Below, piece by piece: positions 36,584 through 47,582 of a DNA stretch of 64,000 bases. Each line of letters begins with the position of its first letter. The first letter of the stretch is position 1. The stretch lies in NCBI GenBank assembly GCA_035236585.1, contig CP141139.1, forward strand, positions 20,104,990-20,168,989, written 5' to 3'. The position numbers and the translations under genes were made by a program. The notes beneath the pieces are model-generated. The model did not search any database, was not told where the DNA came from, and worked only from the letters and a program-made list of their open reading frames with translations. The DNA comes from Warburgia ugandensis. Taxonomy: Eukaryota > Streptophyta > Magnoliopsida > Canellales > Canellaceae.

Positions 36584-38448
36584 GGTTTACAGGGTGAAGC
36601 TCGATGGTGACACTTCACGTCCACAATAAAATGCTAGACTTGTGGTAAAAGGCATTGGTTAAAGAAAAGGAGTAGATTTTGAGAAGATATTTTCTCCTGT
36701 TGTAAAAGTGTCTTCAATCGGAGTTGTATTGGATTTGTCTGTGAACCTTGATCTGGAGGTTGAGCAAATGAATGTGAAGACAACACTCCTCCATGATAAC
36801 TTAGAGGAAGAGATATATATGAAGCAGTCAGAGGGTTTTGTTGCTAAAGGCAAGAAGAACTTCGTTTGCAAGCTGAAGAACAATCTGTATGGCTTAAAAT
36901 AGGTTCCTAATAAGTGGTACAAAAAGTTTGAGCAATTTATGACCCAACAGGGTTATAGAAAAACTACTTCAAATTACTGTGTGTTTGTGCAGAGATTCTC
37001 AGAGGATAACTTTGTCATCTTGCTACTCTATATCGACAATATACTTATTGTTGGATGCAGCTCTTCAAGGACCAGTCAGTTAAAAAAGGAGTTGAACAAA
37101 GTTTTTGCTATAAAAAAGACTTGGGACCTACAAGACAGATTCTCGGGATTTCTATCATTCGTAACAAGAGGAATAAGCAATTCTAGCTATCTTAGGAGAA
37201 GTACATAGAAAATGTACTTTAGTGATTCCACATGGATAAAACTAAAGTGGTTAATACACCTTTTGCTACTCACTTTAAGCTTAGTACAAAGCAAGTTCCC
37301 TTGAGTTTTGCTGAGAAGAAGTACATGCAAGATGTTCCTTATGCTTCAACTGTTGGCAATCATATATAGGACATGATGTGCACCAGACTAGACATTGTAT
37401 ATGCAGTTGGTACAGTGAGTTGTTTTCTATCCAATGCAAGAAAAGAGCATTGGAATGCAGTGAAGTAGATATTGAGATATCTACATGGTACTTCTGAGTT
37501 GACTTTGAGATTTGGCACTGGCAAACCCTTATGTGAGGGCTACACTGATTTAGATATGGCTGGTGATGTTTACATAAGGAAGTCTACTTCAGACTACCTA
37601 ATTACCTTTGCAGGGGGGGTTATGTCTTGACAGTCAAAGTTACAGAAGTGTGTTGTCTTGTCTACGACAGAAGCCGAGTTTATTGCTATGACAAAAGCTT
37701 GCAAAGAGTTAATGTGAATGAAGAAGTTCATGAATGAACTTGGCTTTATGTAGAAGATGTATGCGTTATTTCACAATAGTCAAAGTACTATGCACTTTAG
37801 CATGAATTTTATTTTTCATGGGAGGTTAAAGCACGTTGATGTTCAGTATCATTGGATACAAGATGTTTTGAACTCAAAGTAGTTAGAGCTTAAGAAGATT
37901 TATACTGATGATAATAGTTCAGACATAATGACGAAAACATTACCTTTGAGTAAGTTCAAGCCTTGTAGGGAACTGACCGGAATGGGCTTCTACTAAAAGT
38001 CCACACATAAAGAAACCTCCTTCAGTTAATGAGCTTGGAGGAGGAGATTTGTCTGGTCCAATCCCATTTTTTCGACAAAGAGCAGACGCCGATAGATCCC
38101 ATTTTTCAAACAAGCGCAACCACCAACGGAAGAATCCTCTTCCTCTTCAACTATTACGGCTACAGACTTTCGTGCATGCTTCATTGAAATTGAGCTCCCA
38201 AATCCCTATAAATTGGGATGATCAAGAGGAGCTATTGTGTCCACAATAATCCACAAATATGTATACATTGTAGAGGGAGAGTGATTGAACCTCTGTAATC
38301 ACTCCCTAGTTGTACTTTTCATTTGTTGATAGTGGATCGTTGCTCTGCAACCGTGGAGGTACGCATCTTAACCGAACCGCGTAAAATTCCAACATCTTTA
38401 CGTACGTTGATTGTGTGACTGAGTTGGGTGGGAACTCTAATCCCAACA
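36584..38448 (+). mobile_element. Ty1/copia (Tnt1-like) 3' half with 3' LTR
   Basis: From VYRVKLDGD the sequence follows the copia reverse transcriptase (ARLVVKGIG, GVDFEKIFSPVVKVSSI, EVEQMNVKTTLLH, EEEIYMKQSEGF, VCKLKNNLYGLK, FVILLLYIDNILIVG with the YVDD box altered to YIDN). It continues to RNase H (CTRLDIVYAVG, EHWNAV, STSDYLITFAGG, LSTTEAEFIAM, HVDVQYHWIQDVL, SSDIMTKTLPLSKF). A purine tract 'ggaggaggagatt' precedes the LTR. Numerous stops are present. The 5' LTR, gag and integrase are absent. The left end is fused to the oxidase pseudogene and the right end returns to it. Confidence 0.88.
38050..38448 (+). repeat. 3' LTR of the copia fragment
   Basis: Begins TGTCTGGTCC directly after the polypurine tract. 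It contains 'cctataaattggg' (TATA-like) and ends 'gggaactctaatcccaaca'. Length is about 399 bp. Confidence 0.7.
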
Positions 38449-38979
38449 CGATCAACGAATTAAAAGAATGAATTTTTAATGGCAACAATTTCTTTAAGGC
38501 AAAATCGGACTATGTTAGAAATCCCATACTTCTGAGGAGAATACGTAATATGATGAACGCAGTTGAAGTAGAGCCAAAAGGGTATGTTATCATGGACCCT
38601 TATGGTGGGATGATGAGTCGATTAAGAAGTGAGTCCCTTCCATTTCCCTATCGAGATGGAAATCTCTATTCAATTCAACATCTAGTATCTTGGCACAAAG
38701 AGGATCATTGGAGCTTCTGCAGGTTCAAGGGCTGCTTATACTAACTACCTAGACCTAGATCTTGGAGTTATGGAGTGGAGCAACAACAGCATCATATCTA
38801 GTAATGCTGTGAAGGTGGCTAGAGCTTGGGTTGATAAATACTACGTGGCAAATTTTGATAGATTGATTCGGGCAAAGACACTTGTCAATCTGAAAAATGT
38901 ATTCCGCAATCCACAAAGCATTCCTCCCTTGGATAAAGAGAACATTATACAACAGGGATATAACTTAATTTTCTCCTAA

Positions 38980-41900
38980 CTAGAAGTCTCTTGTTTGTCC
39001 TTCTTACCTTGTTTTCATTCACCGTAAGTGATCTTCACGCATTGTGCCACAGGAGATAGGGGAGTTTATGAATTTCAATGCAACTTAATTTGTGGAAATC
39101 AAAAGGACAAAAAGTGGGTCTGAATATGGTCTCCAGGGCTGGTGCAACTCGCCATGCAAAGCCTAACTCCAATCATTCGATATCCCCAAGGGCATTTCAA
39201 TTGTTATGACCAAATCTATGCATGCAGCTGGTGGTCTCAGAATCTCTTGAACCAAATATAAACTATACTCCTAGAAGGGGAAAAGCACATAGCTTTTCCT
39301 CACCTTCCTACTTTTTACACTCACTTGCCAAGTTGTATTATTAATTTACAAAGAAAGATAAATTCAAGGAGGCACTTGCATATTATCCTTGTCATCTGGT
39401 AAGCACCAAACATTTACATCATCCTCCAAGTCAGGCATTTATTGGATATGTTGAAATAGGGTGATGAGAATGCATAGTGGAATTGTCAAGTGGCACTTGA
39501 GTTCATACGTGTGATTTTGTGTGATGATTAACTAACCGATAAGGAGTTGAAAGCCCTACATTATAGCTAGTATAAAACAACAAGTATCTTTCCTCATTAT
39601 GTTTGGTTGGAATTCTAGGTGACTTTTTTTCTTATTGTGGACGTTTCAAATAAATTTAAAAATTAAAATAAATTTTTAATTTTAATACCATAATTTTTAA
39701 ATTTATACGAAATCCCCTCAACAAAGAGAAAGAGGCTATTCAAACCTCAAATCAAATGCAATGAAGAGAAGAGCCTTGTTGTATAAGACCAACTGTGCTA
39801 AACAACTTTAGGCAATTAAAATAATATGTTGCTAAATAGTTTGTTTCGTAATTCTTTATCATATAAATAAAATAAAATACATCACCTAGGGATTAAAGCA
39901 GTGGAAGCACAACTATGCAGTACAGTTTTCTTGTGATCGAAACCATTATCTCCTCAACCCATGTTAGATGAGGACCTGCTATATTGAAGACTTTTGTTTG
40001 TACCGTTATCATCTTAACATTTGTGACCATCCTTCTAGGACAACTCAGCGTGAATATCTTTTCAGTGAAATAGTCTAAGGTAAAGCCAAACGATTAGCAG
40101 TTTGGATCACCAATCATGGGGCCTTGTTGTATTGTTAACTACTGGCGTAAGCTTTTTCTTTTGATTGGCCAATCCATTAAGAAGCAATTGGTGTGATATC
40201 ATGAGAAATTATAAGAAAAAGATAGAAGGACAACTAGACTACACCATAGAGTAAGTTTTTTTTGCTTTTAGTTTGTGAAAATTTTGGTAGCCTTATTCTC
40301 TTTTTTATTATTTTACTTATTTAAAAAATGAAAAATATGTAAAATAAACACAAGTTGAGTCATGGGCGCTCTCTATCCTCCTTCAGAGCCTTAGTAATCT
40401 ATATTATGTATAAAGCAAACACCTCTTAGAGGCTGGATGGTTCATGGATTCACCAAAATATGTAGAAAAAATAAAGTTGGATGGCATATTTATAAATATA
40501 TTAAAATGTAAAGATAAATGGAACAAAGTGTAAAATATCAACAACAAAAAAATACTTTTACCATGATAATTATCTACTAGTAAAGCTCAAAAATGTACTG
40601 GTAGAAAATTTATTATATATAAAGGGCAAAACGTCCAAGGATTCACCAAAACACATAGAGAAGAGTGAAAGCAAAGTGACATATTTATAAATATATAAAA
40701 ATGAAAGAGTTTATAAAATGGGGTGAAAATATATAAAGCTAACATGTGCCGATAATAAGTTTCCCTTAAACTCTATCTTAAACCTCCTTTCTCCAACTCA
40801 TACATGCATGTACATGTGTATGTGTTGTTTACTAGTATTTACTATAATATAGGACACCCAAGACTAAGGAGGAATTAAATCATAGAATAGCCAAAAGCAA
40901 GAGGAGGCCATATTTTTGTGACTATTCACATATGACATTATTTGGTGAACAAGAAAGGCCCATAAATTACCTACCATTTTACAACCCGTCTTATGGGAAT
41001 GTCATTTTTCCTTATGGTCTCAACATCTGGTGAATGCAATTTTGAGCACAACACATCTAGGAAATTCCAAGATTAGGAATGATATAGACCTTTCATAAGG
41101 GACCTACTTGATTTTACAGGCTATAGTCTCCGCATGAAGTACTTGGAAGACTGAACTACATCAGGTTTTCTTATATTCTAAAGAAATAATAGGGGGACAG
41201 GTTTCGGGGCAACTTGTTTATCTTGAAATTAGGAATATCTTGAACAATTTAACTCTTTGACTTTCTAAAGGCACCCCATGGAATATTGACACATCATCAT
41301 CTTACATGTCATCTATGAAGCAGTCATGTCCTCTAAGTAAGTCCCAAAACTAGAGCAAACTTAAGGTTGGCTAAGGGTTAGGCTAATTAGGGGATGACCC
41401 CAATTGACCTGTAAGAGACATGGAATTTAGTATTACGATCAAGGCTAGGGTCAAAATTTGTGACCAGAATTTATATTAAGGCTAAGGTCAATAAATGAAA
41501 ATATGAGGGGGCCTAAACAATTTTTCTATGTATTATATATTGACTAAGATACCTTTGCATATATATTTATGAAACTATAAATGCAAGGTTATTTTGGTGA
41601 TTAAAAATATTATAATTGTGGCATGGATCTAATGCCCTTTTTCTTTAGTAGAAATATTCTAATTTGTTTACATGAGGTGAAAATTGTTAATGTAAAAAGA
41701 TATAATTACTTGACAATTATTATCAATCAAAATATTAAAATGTTAAAATATTTTAGTTGTTAGGATCAATTAAGGACTCAACCTAAATTAACCAGTACAA
41801 GTTAGGGTTAGAAGCAAAAATCTTTTAACCCAAAGAGTATTATGGTCAGAAAACTATGACCCAAAGTTAGCTAAGGTCAAGATAAAAACATTAGAGTCAT

Positions 41901-42036
41901 GGTTAGGGTCGACAAAATTATGATTGACCCAAACCATTGCCATCTTTAAGCAAAATATAAGCTAAATGTTAGGCCCATTAATGCATTGGAACCACCATCA
42001 TGTGTTAGAGGTAATATCTGCCATCAATGCTTTAGA
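38980..42036. other. intergenic, no gene recognised
   Basis: Two diverged direct copies of a segment with 'gattcaccaaaa' and 'catatttataaatata' lie at about 40442-40530 and 40640-40720. 41350-41900 is rich in 'aggctaaggtca' and 'ttagggtt'-like words without a regular period. No coding signal. Confidence 0.35.
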
Positions 42037-42429
42037 GAGGAATGCTAAATCAAAGTGCTCCTAAGCGTTTTGTATAGAAGTGCTCCTGCTTTTTCTATAA
42101 TGGGTCTCTCTATAGGTGATCTAGCAAATTCATCTAATTTCTTAGGATTTGGATGTCAACTAAAAATTCATGTAGATTGAATGATTCTAACTTCTAAGCA
42201 AATCATTTTTTCATGGAAGGCTAGAAACTTTTTAAATTATAATCTATATTCAAAAATGAAAAACATGATCTTGTTACATGCCAATCAACATAATTTTTAA
42301 ACTAGCAGACATCCAGATCCAAACGAATTAGATGAACTAGTTAGATTATCTATAGGTGGACTCTATCATGACAAAAGTAAGAACGCTTTCATACAAATCA
42401 TTTAGAAGTGCTTTAATTTAGCATTCCTC
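42037..42429. mobile_element. MULE-type foldback MITE with long inverted ends
   Basis: The left end 'gaggaatgctaaatcaaag' is mirrored by the right end (reverse complement 'gaggaatgctaaattaaag'). Similarity continues inward for about 150 bp on each side. The flanks 'atgctttaga' (42027-42036) and 'atgccttaga' (42430-42439) agree at 9 of 10, matching the 9-bp duplication typical of Mutator-like elements. No coding sequence. Confidence 0.8.
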
Positions 42430-42487
42430 ATGCCTTAGATATTGAAAAATGCTATCGGGAGCTGCACTTGCTTGCTTCAAAAAAAAT

Positions 42488-42679
42488 ACACTTTTTGGAC
42501 TATATGTGCCACATAGGCATGATCCAATACTTTAAATTAGCAGATAATGACCCAACAAATGTCTAGCACAATTGGTTACAAACACACTTTTTGGACTATA
42601 TGTGCCACATAGGCATGATCCAATACTTTAAATTAGCAGATAATGACCCAACAAATGTCTAGCACAATTGGTTACAAAC
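42488..42679. repeat. perfect 96-bp tandem duplication
   Basis: 42488-42583 and 42584-42679 are identical base for base (both start 'acactttttggactatat' and end 'attggttacaaac'). Confidence 0.95.
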
Positions 42680-44197
42680 AACTCAACATCTCTCCTAAAG
42701 TACATTTGGTCATAGTTTTGAGCCGTCACTTTCCCCTATAGCTGAGGATTAGATTTGGGAGTGTGAGTGATTTACTTTATAATTCTTTGCTTATACCAAA
42801 AACAAAAACTAGTAGGTAATGAGAAGCCTATGCCATCACACTTGATTGGACATTCCTAGAACCTTCATCCAAGAAGCCTACTTAGGGTTTTCTAGGAAAC
42901 AATCAACCATTGAATTTTGGTGAATTGAGTCCTAGTAGGACTAGATGCTGTGGGGTGTGTCTTAAAGTTTAGTCACTACCATTGCTTGACATGCATTTTC
43001 TTGAGCCCATAGTTATAAAGATTGCCGGTTAACTCAAAAAACTTGTCTTGGTAGCAAGTCTTGTCATTATTGAGTCAACTCATTACATAATATATAAATT
43101 TATTTGGGCTAAGGTTTGAACACAAGGCCTTTAAAACATCAACACAATGGCCCAACCAACTCACCCATAACTCATGTATATTCAAACATCAAAAATTATA
43201 AATATAAGTCTAACTTAGTAAAATTTTAATTCAGATCTCCCTCAAGTGTTTTCAATATCATCCACGAGAGTCTTCGAGTTGACTCGACGTGCCTGACTTT
43301 TCAATCAAGTGGAGGTTTTGAATTTTTAAACTATACTTTAACCTACTAAACCAAACCCTAGTTATGCCCTTCTCTCTTTTTTTTGTTAGCTTTTTCGAAG
43401 AGTATTTCAGACTTTGGTTCCCTTCTCTTAGATTAGAGTTTCTAATTTATGGAGAAAATTCATCTCAATTTTCATCAAGTATAATAAGAAAAACACTTCT
43501 TGTTTTTTACCATTTTTTTCGCCACTTCTTTTTTTCCATTGTCTTCATATTACCAATCCCAAACTGTGGAGAAAACCCATCTCACGATTTTGATCCTTTC
43601 TCAGAAATTTATTTTACCAAGATAAAGGTGGTGGATTTTCCTCTTTAATTGATGCTGGACAATGGGAATCGATCTGATTGTTTTAATGCCTCTGGCCGGT
43701 CTGAAATATTGATTTGGGTTCTCAATGGTTTTTAAACGTGCTGGGCAGTGGGGATTGATCTGATCTTACCAAGTACCCAAGCGTCTTGTCCACAATATCT
43801 ATTGGATTTGAATTGGTTATGCTTCTATCCTTGAAATAGCCTTGCTAGAGCTTAAAAGTTGGGCTTTTGAGAAGCAATTTTGGGATATGATAGTGCAACA
43901 ACTATTGTTGGGTTCATTCATATGCTTTAATCTTTTCTAAGTTCAAATGTTTCTCAATTTTCATTTATTGGGTCTTTAGCACAAGGATTTGGTAGAGCAC
44001 TCGATAATCGTTCTAGAGAAGATGGCGGTTCAAATCCACCAAGATCCTTATCAATTTTCTACCTACTGTTACATGTCACTTCAGGACGTGCCGGTGCGTC
44101 TACTCCCACCTAGACTCTGGTGAATTATATGGTGTGACCTTAGCTACAGAGACAACCCACTTCAAAGGCGCAAACTGACAGGTGGGGACATCCACCA

Positions 44198-44200
<3 letters not shown>
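42680..44200. other. intergenic, no gene recognised
   Basis: A 94-codon Phe-rich open frame at 43364-43648 shows no motif and lies in a T-rich stretch. Confidence 0.35.
43970..44047 (+). other. tRNA-like sequence, possible tRNA pseudogene
   Basis: 'gggtctt' and 'aagatcc' can form a 7-bp acceptor-like stem (one G-U pair). Between them are 'tagcacaagga' (A-box-like), 'ggtagagcac' (D-arm-like) and 'ggttcaaatcc', a perfect B box. The D stem pairs poorly, the T stem has a mismatch, and no credible anticodon could be set. It could be a degenerate tRNA or the head of a SINE. Confidence 0.3.

Positions 44201-44242
<42 letters not shown>
44201..44242. repeat. (AG)21 microsatellite
   Basis: Uninterrupted AG run. 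Confidence 0.95.
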
Positions 44243-44244
<2 letters not shown>

Positions 44245-44767
44245 GGTCTCTCTTGTAGATTTGCAGCCCAAGCCAGGACTTTCCAAATGAGTGCATTTAT
44301 AATGTATTAATTCCATTACATGCATTTCAAACGCCTAAATCATGTGAAGGTCTTACAAAGTCACGGCGATCCACATTTACAGCACTAGGATGTATATTTA
44401 ATCTGACCCTCCATCTTAGAGCATATAAAAGACCTAGTTACGTTCTTAACTATAAACATAACTTGGATTCATTGATGCTCCGAGTCTTTACCTTGGAGCA
44501 AATGCCTTCTAGCAGTGGCGAAAGAATGGCCTTGCCCGTGGTAAAAAGGTCACGGATTCGAGGTGCTAGTCCGTGTGTGTTTAGCATTCAGAAAAGATAA
44601 AAATTACTAACAAACGTAACTTGGATTATCAAATGCAAGTTACCTCACATTGATATTTGATGTTTGGATTAAAACAACCACAATTTGAAGCTTTGAAGGG
44701 GTCAAAATGGGCCAAAAACAAGAAAGAATAAGAGAGTGAATCGTTAGGAGAAGACTCCGTGACTATG

Positions 44768-47564
44768 TTAGGCTTGCTCCAATTGACTTTCACCAACATC
44801 AATCGTTTGAACCTGTTTGGCTACACACTTTTGTGCCTCCATGCTCTTACCCCACAGAAGGACGTAAAGCCCGGCAATTACGAGGACTGATCCTAGAACA
44901 CTGCGAGTGAGAATATCATCATACTGGTGAGTCGATCCACATTTGTTATTTGACAAAGTCATGGAGAAATAAAGAAAGGGAGAGCATCACAGAGCTACCT
45001 TCCTAGGTGAAGTGGATGCCGTAAGATCAAAACGTCGATGAATGCTACAATTATCTGAATAAGGGGGCTGAATGCTGCAGTGAAGACGGGACCTCGCTTC
45101 TTCACACACCATGACATCACCACAAAGCATGAGCCCGAGCCAATCATACCCTGCACCATCAGAATACGTCTATGCTTATACGATCTCGCTTTTCATAAAG
45201 ATCAGCGATCTTGCATGTAGATCTGTGTGCTGCAATTGCAACTGGGCAATCTTGTTGACCTAATGTACAATTTGCTGGGTAGAAAATGGATTTTGGAACT
45301 GTTTCAAATCAGAAAGGTATCATCCTTGACCGGATAGTTTGAAATATGCTAAATGGCTGGACGGTTAGGGATATCCAAATTGGAGCGAATCCATCTCATG
45401 GTACTGCGACACTGGCATGACAATTCCATGGATTGATAGTTACATTATCTACTGCACTTGTATTTGATTTTTTCTTTTAAGGAAGGATTTCTAGTGCCAG
45501 CTATTGGCAGATTTATGTCATAGATAAATGCATTTTAAAACAAACTGCCCAAGGATTTTAGAACCTATTTCATCTTATTCTAATAATTTTAGCTATTTTT
45601 GTGCTGCTAAGCAGTATCCATCAGTAATCTTACTGCAGGTTTGTTATTCCCCTGCCAAAAAATCTCTTATAGGCAGTGGAATTATATGATGCAATCGGTC
45701 TCATCATGGTTGCTTCATATCATGGTTGCTTCATAGGCATTACCAAAAATGGATGACCAGCCCACTTTTTCTGAAACTTCACATGACGCGTACCATTCAT
45801 GCCTCAGATACCAAATATCTCATGTATCAAATGTCTTGAGGCTCTTCATTTCATGCCCTTTTGAAGCCAAAAAAATCAAATATTTTGGAACTTTTCTGTG
45901 CCAACCATCTATTTTTTTGTTTCAACAGGTCCAAAATAAAAGAACCTAAAAACATCCAATACAAGTGAGATTTAATATTTAGAGCATCTGAGATGAGGCA
46001 AATTCAAGAACTGCAAGGATTATGGAAAGCTTCAAGGCATGAACAGAAAAGTATGAATTCCTTACCGCATAAATGACGGTTATGATCTGAAATTTTCCAT
46101 GCAGAACCCAAGAAGCAGTTTCCCTTTCTATGGCCAAGCTCAGAATTGCCGACTGGATGGCGCTCAAGAAGGTTATAATGGCAGTGTTGGAGTAGAGAGC
46201 CGGGTATCTCTTGCCAACCTTTGCTTGTAGAAGAAACCATGAAGACCAGCAAAGGCAGCCGCCAACTAGAGCCGTCGATCCAAGTGCCCACTTCTCCACC
46301 GAAACAGGCCTATGAGATTGGTTTAAATGGGTTTTACTTATCGAATGAGATGTATAGGTTAAGTTCTTTCCTCTATACAGTGTTAGTACCATGGCTCCGC
46401 CAACACAAATTGCAGTGCCTAACACCTTAGCTCTCCCGGCATAGCTTTTCAGGTTTGCTGTTTCTAGCCTGTTGACATATTTCCAAAGAAATTTAAGTGA
46501 AGGATTTTTAACTTACAGCAAGCAGGAAATCGTGAAGATAATCTAAAGGTTTGCAGTAATTACTTACCCGAAAGGAAGAGCCATTAAAAATGTGGCAACC
46601 GGTACGACATTGATAAAGGCACAAGAGAATGTAGCAGAAGTGTAGCCGATTCCACGGAGGAAGAAGTATTGAGTTAATGTGGCCCTTAAAATGTAATCAT
46701 CATTTGCTTTAGAGAGTGTTAAAATTCAAAGAGTTGCAATAGTTACGACATTAAAACTAGAACTATGGAACCAACCCGAGCAATGCACTGAAGAAGAGTT
46801 GCCAGAAGATACCAGCTGTGAGCACAGGCCGAGTTTTTCTGCAAAGAACATTATATGTAGTCATTCACAACTAAAACATGAATATAGTCATTCACCCATT
46901 TTTTAGGATCCTTGACATGGATCATCATTGCTGCCAAAGCTAGAACATGGGTTAGATGACACGCTTCATGGTCATTAACTAGTCGATAAATGAGTTCTAG
47001 ACATGAGCCTCTCACATTAGCACTTGGGATCTTTAAGATGGGTTCTGACACTAATAGCTTCCTTAAAATGCCAAAATAGATCGTTGTGTCAATTAGTAAG
47101 AATATTCACAAAACTAGAGTGGGTTGTGACCGTATTATTACTTCCAAGTCCCTGCAAAAATTACACGAGTTTAACGCATTGTTATGTTAATTATAGCTAA
47201 TGCCTTTGTGTTGTGTTATGGTAACAGCTCACTTATCCTGTATAGGACAATAAAAACAAAACTTCGGATAGATAGACCAGGTCATAGATCATTTCCGGTA
47301 GCATGTAACACCTTCAACAAACAAGGGAGAAAGAAATCTAGATAAGCACAAGTAGAGATTGTAGTCAGATCCCCACCTTTCTAAAATGTAGGCAATGGGG
47401 GCAATGAAAAGAGTGGCAATTGACTGCCGATAGGTGACCAAAACTAGATGGCTCATCCCCTCATGAAGGACCTTATCAAGAAGTATATTCACAATCGCAA
47501 ACGCCATATCTACAGCCATCATTGCAAATACAGGCTTCCATTCACTGCACCTGCTCTCAGCCAT
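44768..47564 (-). CDS. WAT1-related / UMAMIT-like EamA transporter, 6 exons
   Basis: Exons (minus strand): 47564-47377, 46838-46776, 46684-46568, 46468-46066, 45150-44999, 44900-44768. All have GT-AG borders and keep frame, giving 1056 nt or 351 residues. The start MAESRCSEWKPV precedes the first helix. Landmarks are GMSHLVLVTYRQSIATLFIAP, GIGYTSATFSCAFINVVPV, AKVLGTAICVGGAMVLTLYRG, GCLCWSSWFLLQAKVG, GSCFVVMSWCVKKRGPVF, FSPLIQIIVAF and LVIAGLYVLLWGK. It has two EamA repeats and about ten helices. Exons of 63, 117 and 152 bp match the sizes in the paralogue at 7561-32098, and exon 4 (403 bp) equals that gene's exons 4 and 5 joined. The predicted 5' UTR has a GA run. It is probably a membrane exporter or importer of amino acids or related solutes; the substrate is not deducible. 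Confidence 0.93.
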
Positions 47565-47582
47565 CTCTCTCTCTCTCTCTCT
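47564..47582 (-). repeat. (CT)n / GA tract in the 5' leader of transporter 2
   Basis: On the coding strand a GA repeat runs to the base before the ATG at 47564. The frame is open upstream through this tract, but the ORF there reads only EREREREM, so the ATG after it is preferred. Confidence 0.7.

Larger units (their letters stand above)
36033..38979 (+). pseudogene. berberine-bridge-enzyme-like FAD oxidase, disrupted
   Basis: The N-terminal part (36033-36583) starts MEGFQINPIPLLRLFVFLSF, a signal-peptide-like sequence. It continues with NFTLRVREHYYSASSYDRML, NFSVQNLRF, IRVRSGGHSYEGLSFV and SCPTVGSSGH. The His of SGGHSYEG and the Cys of CPTVG are the two residues that bind FAD covalently in this family. 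The C-terminal part (about 38470-38979) has FKAKSDYVRNPI, VIMDPYGGMMS, PFPYRDGNLYSIQ, AAYTNYLDLDLGV, YYVANFDRLIRAKTLV and FRNPQSIPPL. Frameshifts near 36118, 36240 and 38715 and a stop at 36229 break it. The central part of the enzyme, roughly 170 residues, is missing, replaced by copia sequence. Active relatives oxidise alkaloids, carbohydrates or monolignols in the secretory pathway or cell wall. Confidence 0.88.

Noticed and set aside
36342..36629. Oxidase open frame taken as an active gene
   Set aside because: Upstream frameshifts and a stop, the missing central region and the copia fusion show it is dead.
32722..40230. Shared words 'gatatcatgagaaatta' at 32722 and 40193
   Set aside because: Match is only about 25 bp with unrelated flanks; not enough to call a repeat family.
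41350..41900. 'ttaggg'-like words suggesting interstitial telomere repeats
   Set aside because: No regular 7-bp plant telomere unit (tttaggg) in tandem; irregular spacing.
44140..44325. Open frame made of Leu-Ser repeats
   Set aside because: Produced by the AG microsatellite read in frame.
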